Source: Aminivibrio pyruvatiphilus (lineage in GTDB: Bacteria; Synergistota; Synergistia; Synergistales; Aminobacteriaceae). Taken from it: 64,000 bases of DNA. The stretch is taken from positions 60,758-124,757 of the forward strand of contig NZ_SORI01000009.1 of assembly GCF_004366815.1 (NCBI RefSeq), given 5' to 3'. Position numbers and translations under genes: made by a program. This document shows positions 20,318-29,344 of the stretch, piece after piece (the first letter of the stretch is position 1; each line of letters starts with the position of its first letter). Below the pieces are notes generated by a model. It ran no database searches and had not been told where the DNA came from. It was given only the letters and a program-made list of their open reading frames with translations.

Positions 20318-21555
20318 TGTCCGACATGCTGAAGCAGTACGGCGAAGTCATCGGCTTCCATGCCATGGACAGCCTTCTGGCCATAGCGGAAAGACTCCGG
20401 GGAAAGAAGATCGTCCATGTGAACTCCACAAGGGAAGGAGGCGGAGTGGCGGAAATCCTCTCCTCCATGATCCCCCTGTCCCGGGAGCTCGGGCTTGACG
20501 TTTCCTGGGAAGTCATCGAAGGGGACGAACCCTTTTTCTCCTGCACGAAAATGCTGCACAATTCCCTCCAGGGGATGGCGGGAGGCCTTTCCGACGGACA
20601 GATCGCCTCCTACACGGAAACAAATCACAGGAACGCCGAAAGGCTGAAGGACTACCTGGAAGAGGCGGACTATGTTTTCATCCACGATCCCCAGCCCGCG
20701 GCCCTGCTTGGAATGATGCCCGGACGGAAGGGCAAGTGGATCTGGCGGTGCCATATCGACGTCAGCGCCCCGAACAGGTCCGTGTGGCGGTTCGTGAAAA
20801 AGCAGGTTGAAGGGTACGACGCTTCCATCTTCTCTTTGCCCGATTTCGCCCAGCCCCTGCCTCATCCGCAGTTCCTCATTACCCCGAGCATCGATCCCCT
20901 GAGCGAGAAGAATATTCCCCTCTCGAAGGCGGAGATGGAGAAGACCTACCGGGAGCTGGGGGTGCCCCGGGACAAGCCCGTCATCCTGCAGGTTTCCCGA
21001 TTCGACAGGTTCAAGGATCCCCTGGGGGTCATTGAGAGCTACCGAATTGCCAGGGAATACGTGGATATCCGGCTTGTTCTCGCCGGAGGAGGGGCCGCGG
21101 ACGATCCCGAGTCGGGGGAAGTGCTCTCCGCCGTTCAGGAGGCGGCCGCCGGCGACCCGGACATTTCGGTCCTGGTGCTTCCGCCGGATGCTCACCGATC
21201 CATCAACGCCCTCCAGTCCGGTGCGGACGTGGTCGTGCAGAAATCCACCAGGGAAGGTTTCGGCCTCACGGTGAGCGAGGGAATGTGGAAGAGAAAGCCG
21301 GTCATCGGCGGCGATGTCGGAGGTATCCGGCTGCAGGTCATCAACCGGTTCAACGGTTTCCGGGTGCGGTCTCCCGAGGGGGCCGCCATCAGGATCCGGT
21401 ACCTCCTGACCCACCGGTGGAAAAGGGAGAGGATGGGCGTGAACGCCAGGCAGTATGTCCTTGAGAATTTCCTGATTACGGGCCAGCTGCGGAACTACCT
21501 GTCTCTTCTCGTGACCCTGGACGGAGGGGAAGGGGAATGGGAGCGCTGGATATAG
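20314..21555 (+). CDS. treT: Trehalose synthase, TreT-type GT4 glycosyltransferase
   Basis: A 413-residue GT4-fold enzyme. REGGGVAEILSSMIPL near the N-terminus, WRCHIDVSAPN, LQVSRFDRFKDPLGVI and the donor-site region STREGFGLTVSEGMWKRKPVIGGDVGGI are those of trehalose glycosyltransferring synthase, which joins NDP-glucose and glucose directly to trehalose. It sits between the DUF5752 gene (4-nt overlap) and otsB (19-nt overlap), so the operon carries this route together with OtsA/OtsB. Start ATG 20314, with ATG 20317 as an equal alternative. The direction of the reaction in vivo cannot be read from sequence. Confidence 0.88.
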   Translation: MMSDMLKQYGEVIGFHAMDSLLAIAERLRGKKIVHVNSTREGGGVAEILSSMIPLSRELGLDVSWEVIEGDEPFFSCTKMLHNSLQGMAGGLSDGQIASYTETNHRNAERLKDYLEEADYVFIHDPQPAALLGMMPGRKGKWIWRCHIDVSAPNRSVWRFVKKQVEGYDASIFSLPDFAQPLPHPQFLITPSIDPLSEKNIPLSKAEMEKTYRELGVPRDKPVILQVSRFDRFKDPLGVIESYRIAREYVDIRLVLAGGGAADDPESGEVLSAVQEAAAGDPDISVLVLPPDAHRSINALQSGADVVVQKSTREGFGLTVSEGMWKRKPVIGGDVGGIRLQVINRFNGFRVRSPEGAAIRIRYLLTHRWKRERMGVNARQYVLENFLITGQLRNYLSLLVTLDGGEGEWERWI

Positions 21556-22337
21556 GGTATCCCGGCCTCGGCCTTTCGGACCTTGAGGGCTTCTTCGATT
21601 CCTTCAGCGGGGTCAGCCCGCTCCTTGTGAGCGATTATGACGGTACCCTCGCCCCTTTTCGCAGGGAAAGGGACGAGGCTGTCCCTCCGGAGGAGACGAA
21701 GCGCCTGCTCCGGAGGATTGTGGAAACGGGAGGGGAGTTCATTCTGCTCACCGGGAGAGAGGCGTCGGAGGCGGCATCCCTTCTCGGCGTGCCTGCGGAA
21801 ATATGGGGGTGCCACGGATGGCAGCGCCATTCTCCGGGAGGAGAGACGGCCACCACGCCTCTGTCGGGCGCCGAGGAACAGGCCCTTCGTCTTCTTCCGG
21901 ACCTGTTCCGCCCCTTTCCTCCCGGCGCAGTGGAAAGAAAACCCGTTTCGGCCGCCCTTCACTGGAGGGAGCGGCCCGATGTACTGGAACAGTACGGGAA
22001 GCTGGAGAAGTCCATTCTTGAGAGAGCTTCCGAAGTCGGCCTGGAAAGACTCCCCTTCGACCAGGGCGTTGAGTTCCGCCTTCCGTCATGCACCAAGGGG
22101 GAGGCTATGAAACGGATACTGGCGGCCCGAAATTTCAGGGACCCCGTCTGCTATCTCGGGGACGACGTGACGGACGAGGACGCCTTCCGGGTGCTCGGCG
22201 GAAGGGGCGTGGGGGTTCTCGTGTCGGTTCTTCCGGCGGCAAGCGCCGCCGGTGTCAGAATCCGCCCGGAGGAAGTCCCGGAATTCCTCCGCAAGTGGCT
22301 GGCCGCTCTTGAAACCGGAAGGAGGGGAGCGCCGTGA
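21537..22337 (+). CDS. otsB: Trehalose-6-phosphate phosphatase
   Basis: A 266-residue HAD-superfamily phosphatase giving trehalose from trehalose-6-phosphate. The nucleophile motif is SDYDGTLAPF, motif II is LLTGR, and the Mg-binding motif is GDDVTDEDAF near the C-terminus, all intact. GCHGWQRHSPGG replaces the usual GxHG segment around the cap. The ATG at 21537 lies within the end of treT and follows a purine-rich GGAGGGGAAGGGGA. Its stop overlaps the GTG of otsA. Confidence 0.93.
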   Translation: MGALDIGYPGLGLSDLEGFFDSFSGVSPLLVSDYDGTLAPFRRERDEAVPPEETKRLLRRIVETGGEFILLTGREASEAASLLGVPAEIWGCHGWQRHSPGGETATTPLSGAEEQALRLLPDLFRPFPPGAVERKPVSAALHWRERPDVLEQYGKLEKSILERASEVGLERLPFDQGVEFRLPSCTKGEAMKRILAARNFRDPVCYLGDDVTDEDAFRVLGGRGVGVLVSVLPAASAAGVRIRPEEVPEFLRKWLAALETGRRGAP

Positions 22338-23842
22338 AACGAAAAGGAAGGCTGCTGGTGGTGTCTAACCGGCTGCCGGTGACCCTCTCCTGTGAAGAGG
22401 GGAAGTGGAAAGGGGGCCCCGCTTCGGGAGGGCTGGTCAGCGCCATGAATCCCGTGCTGAAGAACAGGGGGGGATTCTGGGCCGGGTGGCCCGGAACGGG
22501 TTCGGGTGCCAGGCTGACCGATATCCGTGACATTCTCGGGCCGGTGTCGGAGGAAAGCGGGTACCGGTTTCTTCCCGTCATGCTCACCGGGGAAGATGTC
22601 CATGACTTCTACCACGGGTATTCCAACTCCGTACTGTGGCCTCTTTTTCATGACCTCCAGAGCCGGTGCGATTTTTCGCCCCGCTACTGGGACGGATATA
22701 TCCGCTCCAACGCGAAGTTCGCCAGGGTTGTCCTGAGGCACGCCACGGAGGACGATTTTATCTGGGTGAATGATTACCAGCTCATTCCTCTGGGAGGAAT
22801 GCTCCGGGAGAAAAAGCCGGGACTCAGGACGTCCTTTTTTCTTCACATTCCCTTCCCGAGCGTGGATGTGTTCATGAAAATGCCCCGGCGCAGAGAAATC
22901 CTCGACCAGATGACCCGCTACTCCTTCATGTGCTTTCAGACGGGAAGAGACAGGAAAAATTTCCTCGACTGCCTGAGGGTCTTCCATCCGGATTGCCAGG
23001 TATCCGGCCGGGGGCACATCGTAAAGGTCCGCCTGGGGGATCGTTCGTTCTCCATGGGAAGCCTTCCCATCAGCATCGATTACCAGGCCTACTCCTCCCT
23101 GGGAGGGTCGAGGCCCGTGGTGGCCCGGTCGAAGGAAATACGGCAGGAGATCTTCGGAGAAAAGTTCATTCTCGGCGTGGACAGGCTGGACTACTCCAAG
23201 GGAATACCGGAAAAGCTCAGGGGCTTCCGGAGATGCCTGGAACTGTATCCCGAACTCCGCGAACGGATAACCCTGCACCAGATCGTGGTTCCCAGCAGGG
23301 AGACGGTGGAGCAGTACCAGGCCCTGAAGGAGGAAATCGAGCTGCTCATCAGTCGGATCAACGGGGAATTTTCCACCACCCGGTGGGTTCCGGTGAACTG
23401 GCATTACGGCTCCGTATCGGGGGAGGAGCTTGCGGCCATGTACAGGGCGGCGGACATGGCCCTGGTGACGTCCCTCAAGGACGGGATGAACCTTGTCTGC
23501 AAGGAATACTGCGCCTGCAAGGGACGGGAACCGGGAGTACTCATTCTCAGCGAGTTCGCGGGCGCCGCCCTCCAGCTTTCCCGGGGAGCAGTCCTGGTGA
23601 ACCCCTATGACGTGGACGCCGTTGCCGGTGCCATCAGGGGAGCGTTCTTCATGGAAGACAGGGAGAAAAAGGAGAGAATGCGGTATCTCCGCAAGTCCAT
23701 CGCCCGGCAGAATGTCTTCTGGTGGGTGGATAACTTTCTTCGGGCAGCCGCCGGAAAAAAACTGGAAGATTTTCCCGAGCAGGCCATTCCCTCCCTCTGG
23801 CCCGGAGTGGCGGACGGGGAGGCAAACGACCCCGGCGTGTAG
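22334..23842 (+). CDS. otsA: Alpha,alpha-trehalose-6-phosphate synthase
   Basis: A 502-residue GT20 enzyme transferring glucose from an NDP-glucose to glucose-6-phosphate. Conserved parts include VVSNRLPVTL, GGPASGGLVSAM, WVNDYQLIPLGGMLRE, FFLHIPFPS, GVDRLDYSKGIPEKLRGF and VTSLKDGMNLVCKEY, so substrate residues appear complete. The GTG start overlaps the stop of otsB (GTGA). It is the last gene of a four-gene operon (DUF5752, treT, otsB, otsA) that would make the compatible solute trehalose. A short repeat copy begins 6 bp after its stop. Confidence 0.96.
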   Translation: MKRKGRLLVVSNRLPVTLSCEEGKWKGGPASGGLVSAMNPVLKNRGGFWAGWPGTGSGARLTDIRDILGPVSEESGYRFLPVMLTGEDVHDFYHGYSNSVLWPLFHDLQSRCDFSPRYWDGYIRSNAKFARVVLRHATEDDFIWVNDYQLIPLGGMLREKKPGLRTSFFLHIPFPSVDVFMKMPRRREILDQMTRYSFMCFQTGRDRKNFLDCLRVFHPDCQVSGRGHIVKVRLGDRSFSMGSLPISIDYQAYSSLGGSRPVVARSKEIRQEIFGEKFILGVDRLDYSKGIPEKLRGFRRCLELYPELRERITLHQIVVPSRETVEQYQALKEEIELLISRINGEFSTTRWVPVNWHYGSVSGEELAAMYRAADMALVTSLKDGMNLVCKEYCACKGREPGVLILSEFAGAALQLSRGAVLVNPYDVDAVAGAIRGAFFMEDREKKERMRYLRKSIARQNVFWWVDNFLRAAAGKKLEDFPEQAIPSLWPGVADGEANDPGV

Positions 23843-23847
23843 ACGCT

Positions 23848-23905
23848 CCCAAATCCTCAATTGTTCCCGGCACCGGTGACGCTCCCCGTTGCCTGCGGAT
23901 TTGGG
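23848..23905. repeat. Short, internally deleted copy of the 165-bp repeat
   Basis: CCCAAATCC (23848-23856) and GGATTTGGG (23897-23905) are inverted ends. The 36-nt right part from GCACCGGTGACGCTCCCCG onwards matches the full copy at 19494-19529 with two substitutions. Both AGGA hairpins and the left inner arm are missing. The terminal pair that is T-A in the full copy is C-G here, on both ends together. No flanking duplication is seen (ACGCT versus GGAAT). Confidence 0.7.
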
Positions 23906-23969
23906 GGAATGCTGCGGGAGTTTACTTCTCAGGGGGCACAGACTACAATATAAATACGCTGATTTGCAG

Positions 23970-23998
23970 TTGCGCGGAGCCCGGGCATAACGTATACT
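23970..23998 (+). promoter_or_regulatory. Possible promoter of the recJ-relA operon
   Basis: TTGCGC at 23970-23975 and TATACT at 23993-23998, spacer 17 bp. The -10 box lies in the loop of the stem-loop at 23974-24008. A competing pair TTTACT/TACAAT (23921-23949) exists upstream. Confidence 0.4.
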
Positions 23999-24020
23999 CC
24001 GGCTCCGCAAATGTCTTTTT
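23974..24020 (+). terminator. Stem-loop with T run, possible terminator of the trehalose operon
   Basis: GCGGAGCC (23974-23981) pairs with GGCTCCGC (24001-24008); after AAATGTC come seven T (24014-24020). The loop is long (19 nt) and the T run is 5 nt from the stem, so this could instead be an operator palindrome around the -10 box. Confidence 0.4.
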
Positions 24021-24064
24021 TTGATGCTTTCCGGCGGAAAAGGCCGATTCCGGGGAGGAATTTC

Positions 24065-24202
24065 ATGAGGAACCCATTTTTGGCCGCCGACTTGAAGACG
24101 GTTGAGGCGGTCGTGTTTTCATATCATTGCAGGAGAGAGTATCCCGTTCCCGCCGGCTTTTCCGCAGCCGGGACACGTCCAGCGGGGGAACTGTCCCGTT
24201 GA
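24065..24202 (+). CDS. Small 45-residue ORF coupled to recJ
   Basis: ATG at 24065 follows a strong GGGGAGGA ribosome site by 6 nt. The frame encodes 45 residues (MRNPFLAADLKTVEAVVFSY...) and its TGA at 24200-24202 overlaps the TTG at 24199 that best fits the start of recJ. It could be a leader ORF that drives translation of recJ by coupling, or a remnant of a longer N-terminus. No family is recognisable and no signal peptide is present. Confidence 0.4.
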   Translation: MRNPFLAADLKTVEAVVFSYHCRREYPVPAGFSAAGTRPAGELSR

Positions 24203-25851
24203 CCGCCCTCTGCAGGACGGACCGTCTCCGTATTGTCCGGCCTACCTCATCCGTAAAGACTATCGCAGAAAGGGAGGGCTGTTCCCTGCTCACTGCCGCC
24301 GTTCTTGAATGCCGGGGCAGCCGGGAGGGAAATTCCTCGTTCCGCAGACCTTCTCTTTCCGGGCTTCTCGAAGGGCTGGACCTGGGCCGGGGATCCGCCG
24401 AGGCGGCCGGGCGCTGGAAGAAGATCCCGAACCTGGGGAAAGTGCTTGTCTACGGTGATTATGACGTGGACGGCGTAGCTTCCACCACCCTCGCTATGGA
24501 AATCTGCCGATCAAAAGCACAGCAGGTCCGCTTCTTCATTCCCCACCGCCACGAGCAGGGGTACGGCCTTCATGAGGCTGTCATGGACCAGCTCCTCCCC
24601 ATGGGGTGGAATACCCTGGTCGTGGTGGACTGCGGCTCCAAGGACCATGAGATTCTCGAAAAGGCCGCCGCCGCAGGGATCAACATCTTCGTTTTCGACC
24701 ACCACCAGCCGGAGGAAGGAAAGGACTTCCACGGCACCGTGGTGAATCCCCACGGCACGGGAGGGTGTTCCTTCGGCAAAGCCCTCTGCGCCACAGGAGT
24801 CCTGTGGGCATGGGCATGGAAGTTCGACATCCTTCCCCGGAACCGGATGGAAGGAATGCTGGATCTTGCGGCCCTTGCCACCCTGGCTGACTGTATGCCC
24901 CTCAACGCCCTCAACAGGGAGCTTGTGAGGGAGGGGATCAGCCTGATGAAATCCCGGCCCAGGACCGGCCTGGCGAGGCTGTTTTCCCGGCTGGGACTGA
25001 CAGGGCAGGCTCTCTCCGAGGAATCCCTCACCATGAAGGTCATCCCCTGCCTGAACGCGGCGGGAAGGATGGACCTCGCCGATACGGCGGTAGGCGTGCT
25101 TCATGGCAGGTCGGGGTCCGACCAGAAAGTGGAAACCCTGCTCTCCCTGAACAAAAAGCGCCAGGTGCTGTCGGGGCGCATTTCCGGCGAGGCGGAAGAA
25201 CTGCTCAGCGGCACCTTCAGTCATGTGGCCCTGGGGGAAAACTGGCCTGTGGGAGTGCTCAGCGGCGTGGCGAGCAGGCTGTGCAGCACGAAGTCGTCGC
25301 CGGTGGTGCTGGCCGCCCCTGTACGGGGAGGCATCCGGGGAACCCTGAGGGTACCGGAGGGCGGCGACGCCATGAAGGTGCTCGACCCCATTTCCTCCAT
25401 GCTGGACGCATGGGGCGGCCACCAGTACGCTGCAGGCTTTTCCGTGGCCCGGGCAAACTGGCCGGATGTCTCCAGGTATCTTGAAGAGGCCCTCTCCTCC
25501 ATGGAACTGGAGGAACCCCCGGTGACCGCCCTTGAGATAAACCCGGACGAAATCGCCCTCGACTCCTGGAAGGAAGTGAGCGCTCTCGGCCCCTTCGGCA
25601 ACGGCAATCCCGCGCCCCTGTTCTTTACCGCCCGGACGGGGGGCGAGAAAATGCTCCCCCTGGGCAGGGACGGGCGGCATATCCAGATAGAGACGGGCGG
25701 AGTTCGACTCCTTGCCTTTGACGGAAAAAGCGCCATGGATGCCATGTCCTCTTCCGGGGGATGGGTATACCGCCCCCGCCTGGACTACTGGCAGGGCCGC
25801 GAACGGCTGCAGTACGTGGTTGATTACGTCGTCGTGGACGACATCACCTGA
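24199..25851 (+). CDS. recJ: Single-stranded-DNA-specific exonuclease RecJ
   Basis: A protein of about 550 residues with the DHH-phosphoesterase motifs VYGDYDVDGVASTT, VVDCGSKD and FDHHQPEEG, then a DHHA1 domain (GGHQYAAGFSVA) and an OB-like C-terminal part with LGPFGNGNPAP. RecJ is a 5'-3' exonuclease in recombination and mismatch repair. The start is uncertain because no ATG or GTG is available: TTG 24199 overlaps the stop of the small upstream ORF and fits the family N-terminus (AEREGCSLLTAAVLECRG follows), while TTG 24127 has no ribosome site. The residue count is at the short end of the family. Confidence 0.9.
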   Translation: MTALCRTDRLRIVRPTSSVKTIAEREGCSLLTAAVLECRGSREGNSSFRRPSLSGLLEGLDLGRGSAEAAGRWKKIPNLGKVLVYGDYDVDGVASTTLAMEICRSKAQQVRFFIPHRHEQGYGLHEAVMDQLLPMGWNTLVVVDCGSKDHEILEKAAAAGINIFVFDHHQPEEGKDFHGTVVNPHGTGGCSFGKALCATGVLWAWAWKFDILPRNRMEGMLDLAALATLADCMPLNALNRELVREGISLMKSRPRTGLARLFSRLGLTGQALSEESLTMKVIPCLNAAGRMDLADTAVGVLHGRSGSDQKVETLLSLNKKRQVLSGRISGEAEELLSGTFSHVALGENWPVGVLSGVASRLCSTKSSPVVLAAPVRGGIRGTLRVPEGGDAMKVLDPISSMLDAWGGHQYAAGFSVARANWPDVSRYLEEALSSMELEEPPVTALEINPDEIALDSWKEVSALGPFGNGNPAPLFFTARTGGEKMLPLGRDGRHIQIETGGVRLLAFDGKSAMDAMSSSGGWVYRPRLDYWQGRERLQYVVDYVVVDDIT

Positions 25852-25866
25852 CGGAGCGTGGACGAA

Positions 25867-28200
25867 ATGGACCCGAAGGAACTCAGCGAAAGCATTCTCG
25901 GGGAACAGGAAATCGAAACAGGGGAGAAAATATCCCCCCGGGACGACGAACACTCCGAAATGGACCGGAAGGCCTCCGGAAAACTGAGGGACAGCTACAT
26001 CGGCCGGATTCCCGAGGAAGACCGGGCCATCTCGGTGAAGTTCGCGTGGCACGAGCTGTGGTCCAAGGTAGTCCATTACCTTTCCCGGGAGGAGCTCATG
26101 ACCCTCGGCGAAGCCCTGGTCCTCGCCGGGGCGGCCCACAAGGATCAGAAACGCTCCACCGGCGACCCTTATATCGTTCACAGCATCAACGTCGCCTCCA
26201 TCCTCGCCGAGATGCAGCTCGACGTGGTCACCCTCGCCGCGGCGCTCCTTCACGACGTTCTCGAGGATACGGACATCACCATCGAAAAACTGAAAGGCGC
26301 CTTCGGCGCGGACGTGGCTACCCTCGTGGACGGGGTCACCAAGCTCGGCAAGCTCCCCTTCAAATCCTTCGAGGATTACCAGGCGGAAAACCTCCGCAAG
26401 ATGTTCGTGGTCATGGCCAAGGACATCCGGGTGGTACTCATCAAGCTGGCTGACAGACTGCACAACATGCGCACCCTGGGGGCCCTGAGGAAGGACAAGC
26501 AGATGCGCATCGCCAGGGAGACCCTGGAAATCTACGCGCCCCTGGCCCATCGCCTCGGCATCTACCAGGTGAAGCGGGGGCTCGAGGACCTTGCTTTCAA
26601 GTACGCCGACCCCGAGATGTACTACGAAATCCGGAGACGGGTCCGCAAAAAGCTGCCCGAGAGGGAAACCGTGGTCCGGAAGGCCATGGAGGTTCTCAGC
26701 GCCAGGCTGGCGGAAGAGGGAATCCACTGCAGGGTCAAGGGCAGGGCGAAGCACTTTTTCAGCATCTACGAGAAAATGAACCGGAAGAAGCTGCCCGTGG
26801 AGCAGCTCTATGACCTCCTGGCTCTCAGGGTGGTGGTGGATGACATCGCGGCGTGCTACACCGTGCTCGGCATCGTCCACACCATCTGGAAGCCCATCCC
26901 CGGTCAGTTCGACGATTACATCGCCAACCCCAAGAGCAACATGTACCAGTCCCTCCACACCACGGTGGTGGGGCCCACGGGAGAGCCCCTGGAGGTACAG
27001 ATCCGCACCTGGGACATGAACTCCCTGGCGGAGTACGGCATCGCCGCCCACTGGCGCTACAAGGAAGGGGGAGGCGGGCTTGACGACCTCGACGCCAAGC
27101 TGACCTGGATACGCCAGGCCCTCGAGGGGGATCACGACGGTACCCCGGAGCCCTCTGAATTCCTGGAGAGGCTGAAGGACGACGTTCTCTCGAGCGAGGT
27201 GTTTGTCTTCACCCCTCAGGGAGAAGTGGTTTCTCTTCCCAGGGGGTCTTCACCCATCGACTTCGCCTACGCCATCCATACCCAGGTGGGCATGCGGTGC
27301 GTGGGAGCCATGGTGAACAACAGGATCGTGGCCATGGGCTACGAGCTCCAGAACGGGGATATCGTCAAGATCATCACGTCGCCCCAGGGAACACCCTCCA
27401 GGGACTGGCTGAAAATCGCCCGGAGCAGCAAGGCCAGGAGCAAGATACGTGCTCATTTCCGTGCACTTGAAAAGACGGAGCGGATCGAAAAGGTCCAGAG
27501 GGGCAGGGATCTGCTTGAACGGGAGCTCCGCAGGAGGGGGACGCCGGAGTTTGAATCCTTCGAGGATCTTCTTCCCCTGCTCAACAAGATCGCCAGGGAT
27601 ACGGGACAGTCCAACGGAGAGGACCTGCTTTCCGCCATCGGTGCGGGACACCAGAGCGTCTCCCTCATAGCACAGCGCCTCGCGGGAAAGGCCCAGTCCC
27701 AGGCGGCCCCTCCGCCGGCCCCGCCGGAGCAGGAGAAACATACATCATTCGCGGGGAAAAAGGGAGAATCGGATATTGTCGTCGAAGGGGCGGAAGGTGT
27801 CCAGGTGGTGCTTTCAAACTGCTGCGAGCCTGTTCCCGGCGACCCTATCGTCGGCTTCTCCACCCGTTCGAGGGGCATCACCGTCCACCGGGCAGACTGC
27901 GAAAACGTGAAGAACGCCAAGGAAGAGCGGTTCATCTCCGTCTCCTGGGGATACACGGGGAACAGAAGGTACACCGCCCGGCTGAAGCTCGAAGCCATCG
28001 ACAGGGGCGGCCTTTTCGGCGACGTGGCCCAGGCCATCATCGCCGGGGACGGTGCAATGACCGGCATCAAGGCCGGAGTGGTGGGCGGGAACCTCGCCCG
28101 GATGAAACTGGAGGTCCGTGTCAGGGATCTGGAACACCTGTATTTTATCGTGGCAAAACTGAATGCGGTCAAGGGAATGATCAACGTCTCACGGGGGTGA
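25867..28200 (+). CDS. relA: Bifunctional (p)ppGpp synthetase/hydrolase (RelA/SpoT, Rsh)
   Basis: A 777-residue Rsh enzyme of the stringent response. In order: an N-terminal extension, an HD hydrolase domain with intact [10 protein letters not shown], a synthetase domain ([50 protein letters not shown]), a TGS domain ([24 protein letters not shown]), a CC/zinc-finger-like region ([14 protein letters not shown]) and a C-terminal ACT domain. Both catalytic halves look functional. ATG 25867 is preferred over GTG 25858 for ribosome-site spacing. The order recJ-relA-dtd-MBL hydrolase is common in Firmicutes. Confidence 0.96.
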   Translation: MDPKELSESILGEQEIETGEKISPRDDEHSEMDRKASGKLRDSYIGRIPEEDRAISVKFAWHELWSKVVHYLSREELMTLGEALVLAGAAHKDQKRSTGDPYIVHSINVASILAEMQLDVVTLAAALLHDVLEDTDITIEKLKGAFGADVATLVDGVTKLGKLPFKSFEDYQAENLRKMFVVMAKDIRVVLIKLADRLHNMRTLGALRKDKQMRIARETLEIYAPLAHRLGIYQVKRGLEDLAFKYADPEMYYEIRRRVRKKLPERETVVRKAMEVLSARLAEEGIHCRVKGRAKHFFSIYEKMNRKKLPVEQLYDLLALRVVVDDIAACYTVLGIVHTIWKPIPGQFDDYIANPKSNMYQSLHTTVVGPTGEPLEVQIRTWDMNSLAEYGIAAHWRYKEGGGGLDDLDAKLTWIRQALEGDHDGTPEPSEFLERLKDDVLSSEVFVFTPQGEVVSLPRGSSPIDFAYAIHTQVGMRCVGAMVNNRIVAMGYELQNGDIVKIITSPQGTPSRDWLKIARSSKARSKIRAHFRALEKTERIEKVQRGRDLLERELRRRGTPEFESFEDLLPLLNKIARDTGQSNGEDLLSAIGAGHQSVSLIAQRLAGKAQSQAAPPPAPPEQEKHTSFAGKKGESDIVVEGAEGVQVVLSNCCEPVPGDPIVGFSTRSRGITVHRADCENVKNAKEERFISVSWGYTGNRRYTARLKLEAIDRGGLFGDVAQAIIAGDGAMTGIKAGVVGGNLARMKLEVRVRDLEHLYFIVAKLNAVKGMINVSRG

Positions 28201-28207
28201 CGTCAAT

Positions 28208-28675
28208 ATGAGGGCAGTAGTTCAGAGAGTCTCCTCCGCGAGGGTTTCCGTGGACGGAGAGACCATGGGAGAGATCGGCAGGGGGTTGTGCGTTTTGCTG
28301 GCCGCTTCCCGCACCGACGGTGAGGCGGAAGTGGAGTGGATGGCCGAGAAAATTGCCGGCCTTCGGATCTTCGAGGATGACCAGGGGAAGATGAACCTCT
28401 CCCTGGCGGACGTGGGAGGTTCGGTGCTCGCTGTCTCCCAGTTCACCCTGTACGGCGACTGCCGAAAGGGACGGCGTCCTTCTTTCATCGCCGCCGGTGA
28501 ACCCGGGGAGGCGAACCGGCTGTACGAATCTTTCAAGAAGGCGGTGGCCGCGAGGGGAATCCCTGTGGAAAGCGGGGTCTTCCAGGCCCACATGCTTGTG
28601 GAAATCGCCAACGACGGTCCCGTGACGCTCATACTGGAAAAAGAGTCCGGCTGCGGAGACTCCCGCAGCGGCTGA
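28208..28675 (+). CDS. dtd: D-aminoacyl-tRNA deacylase
   Basis: A 155-residue DTD that removes D-amino acids (and glycine from tRNA-Ala) from charged tRNAs. The two active-site motifs of the family are present: SQFTLYGD near residues 78-85 and the cross-subunit NDGPVT near residue 137. [18 protein letters not shown] is the typical start. It begins 7 nt after relA, so the two are almost certainly co-transcribed. Confidence 0.97.
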   Translation: MRAVVQRVSSARVSVDGETMGEIGRGLCVLLAASRTDGEAEVEWMAEKIAGLRIFEDDQGKMNLSLADVGGSVLAVSQFTLYGDCRKGRRPSFIAAGEPGEANRLYESFKKAVAARGIPVESGVFQAHMLVEIANDGPVTLILEKESGCGDSRSG

Positions 28676-28705
28676 TAAACCTGGATAATGGAGGTTGATC
28701 GGACA

Positions 28706-29344
28706 ATGAAATACAAACGTTTTCCCCTCGGGCCTCTCTGGACGAACACGTACCTGGTCTGGGAGGCCGGAAAGGGTTTTCTCGTCGACCCTGCCGGAGA
28801 CCCGGACCAGATCGCCGCTTTCGCACAGGCCCGGGGTGTCTCCATAGAAAAAATACTGCTCACCCACGGTCACCTGGATCACGCCGGGGGACTCCCTGCC
28901 GTCATGGAACGGTTCAAAGCCCCGGTGTATGTTCCCGAAAAGGACGCCTCGATGGTGGCTTCTCCGGACCCCGCCGCGCTGGAGTGGATGGGGTACGACT
29001 TCAGCGGAACGGACGATTTTTCTCCACTCCGGGACGGGGATGTCCTCTCCGTGGGGGAGATGAGGATCACCGTCCTGGCCACTCCGGGGCACACTCCGGG
29101 GAGTTCGTGCTACCTGGCCGAATCGGGAGAAGGAAGCTTTCTTCTCTCGGGCGACACTCTCTTCGCCCGGAGCGTCGGCAGGACGGACCTTCCGGGAGGA
29201 GATCCCGGTATGCTGGACCGATCGATCCTCAGGCTCGGTGTCCTTCCCGACGGTCTGCAGGTGCTGCCGGGGCACGGACCGGAGACCACCATCGGTGCCG
29301 AACGGAAGCACAATCCTTTCTGGCCTGACGGAGAAATCGCCTGA
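28706..29344 (+). CDS. MBL-fold metallo-hydrolase (glyoxalase II-like)
   Basis: A 212-residue metallo-beta-lactamase-fold protein. The metal motif THGHLDHAGG is at residues 53-62, with further ligands in TPGHTPGSSCY, SGDTLF and the final GHGPET. FARSVGRTDLPGGD is typical of the YcbL/GloB-like subgroup, whose physiological substrate is often unknown. ATG 28706 is used because GGAGG lies 11 nt upstream; ATG 28688 has no ribosome site. The last base of its stop is the first base of radC (TGATG). Confidence 0.88.
   Translation: MKYKRFPLGPLWTNTYLVWEAGKGFLVDPAGDPDQIAAFAQARGVSIEKILLTHGHLDHAGGLPAVMERFKAPVYVPEKDASMVASPDPAALEWMGYDFSGTDDFSPLRDGDVLSVGEMRITVLATPGHTPGSSCYLAESGEGSFLLSGDTLFARSVGRTDLPGGDPGMLDRSILRLGVLPDGLQVLPGHGPETTIGAERKHNPFWPDGEIA

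Larger units (their letters stand above)
23843..24198. other. 356-bp region between otsA and recJ
   Basis: It contains the short repeat (23848-23905), an AT-rich segment with two possible promoters (TTTACT/TACAAT at 23921-23949 and TTGCGC/TATACT at 23970-23998, both 17-bp spacers), a stem-loop with a T run (23974-24020), and a 45-codon frame with a strong ribosome site (24065-24202). Confidence 0.6.
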
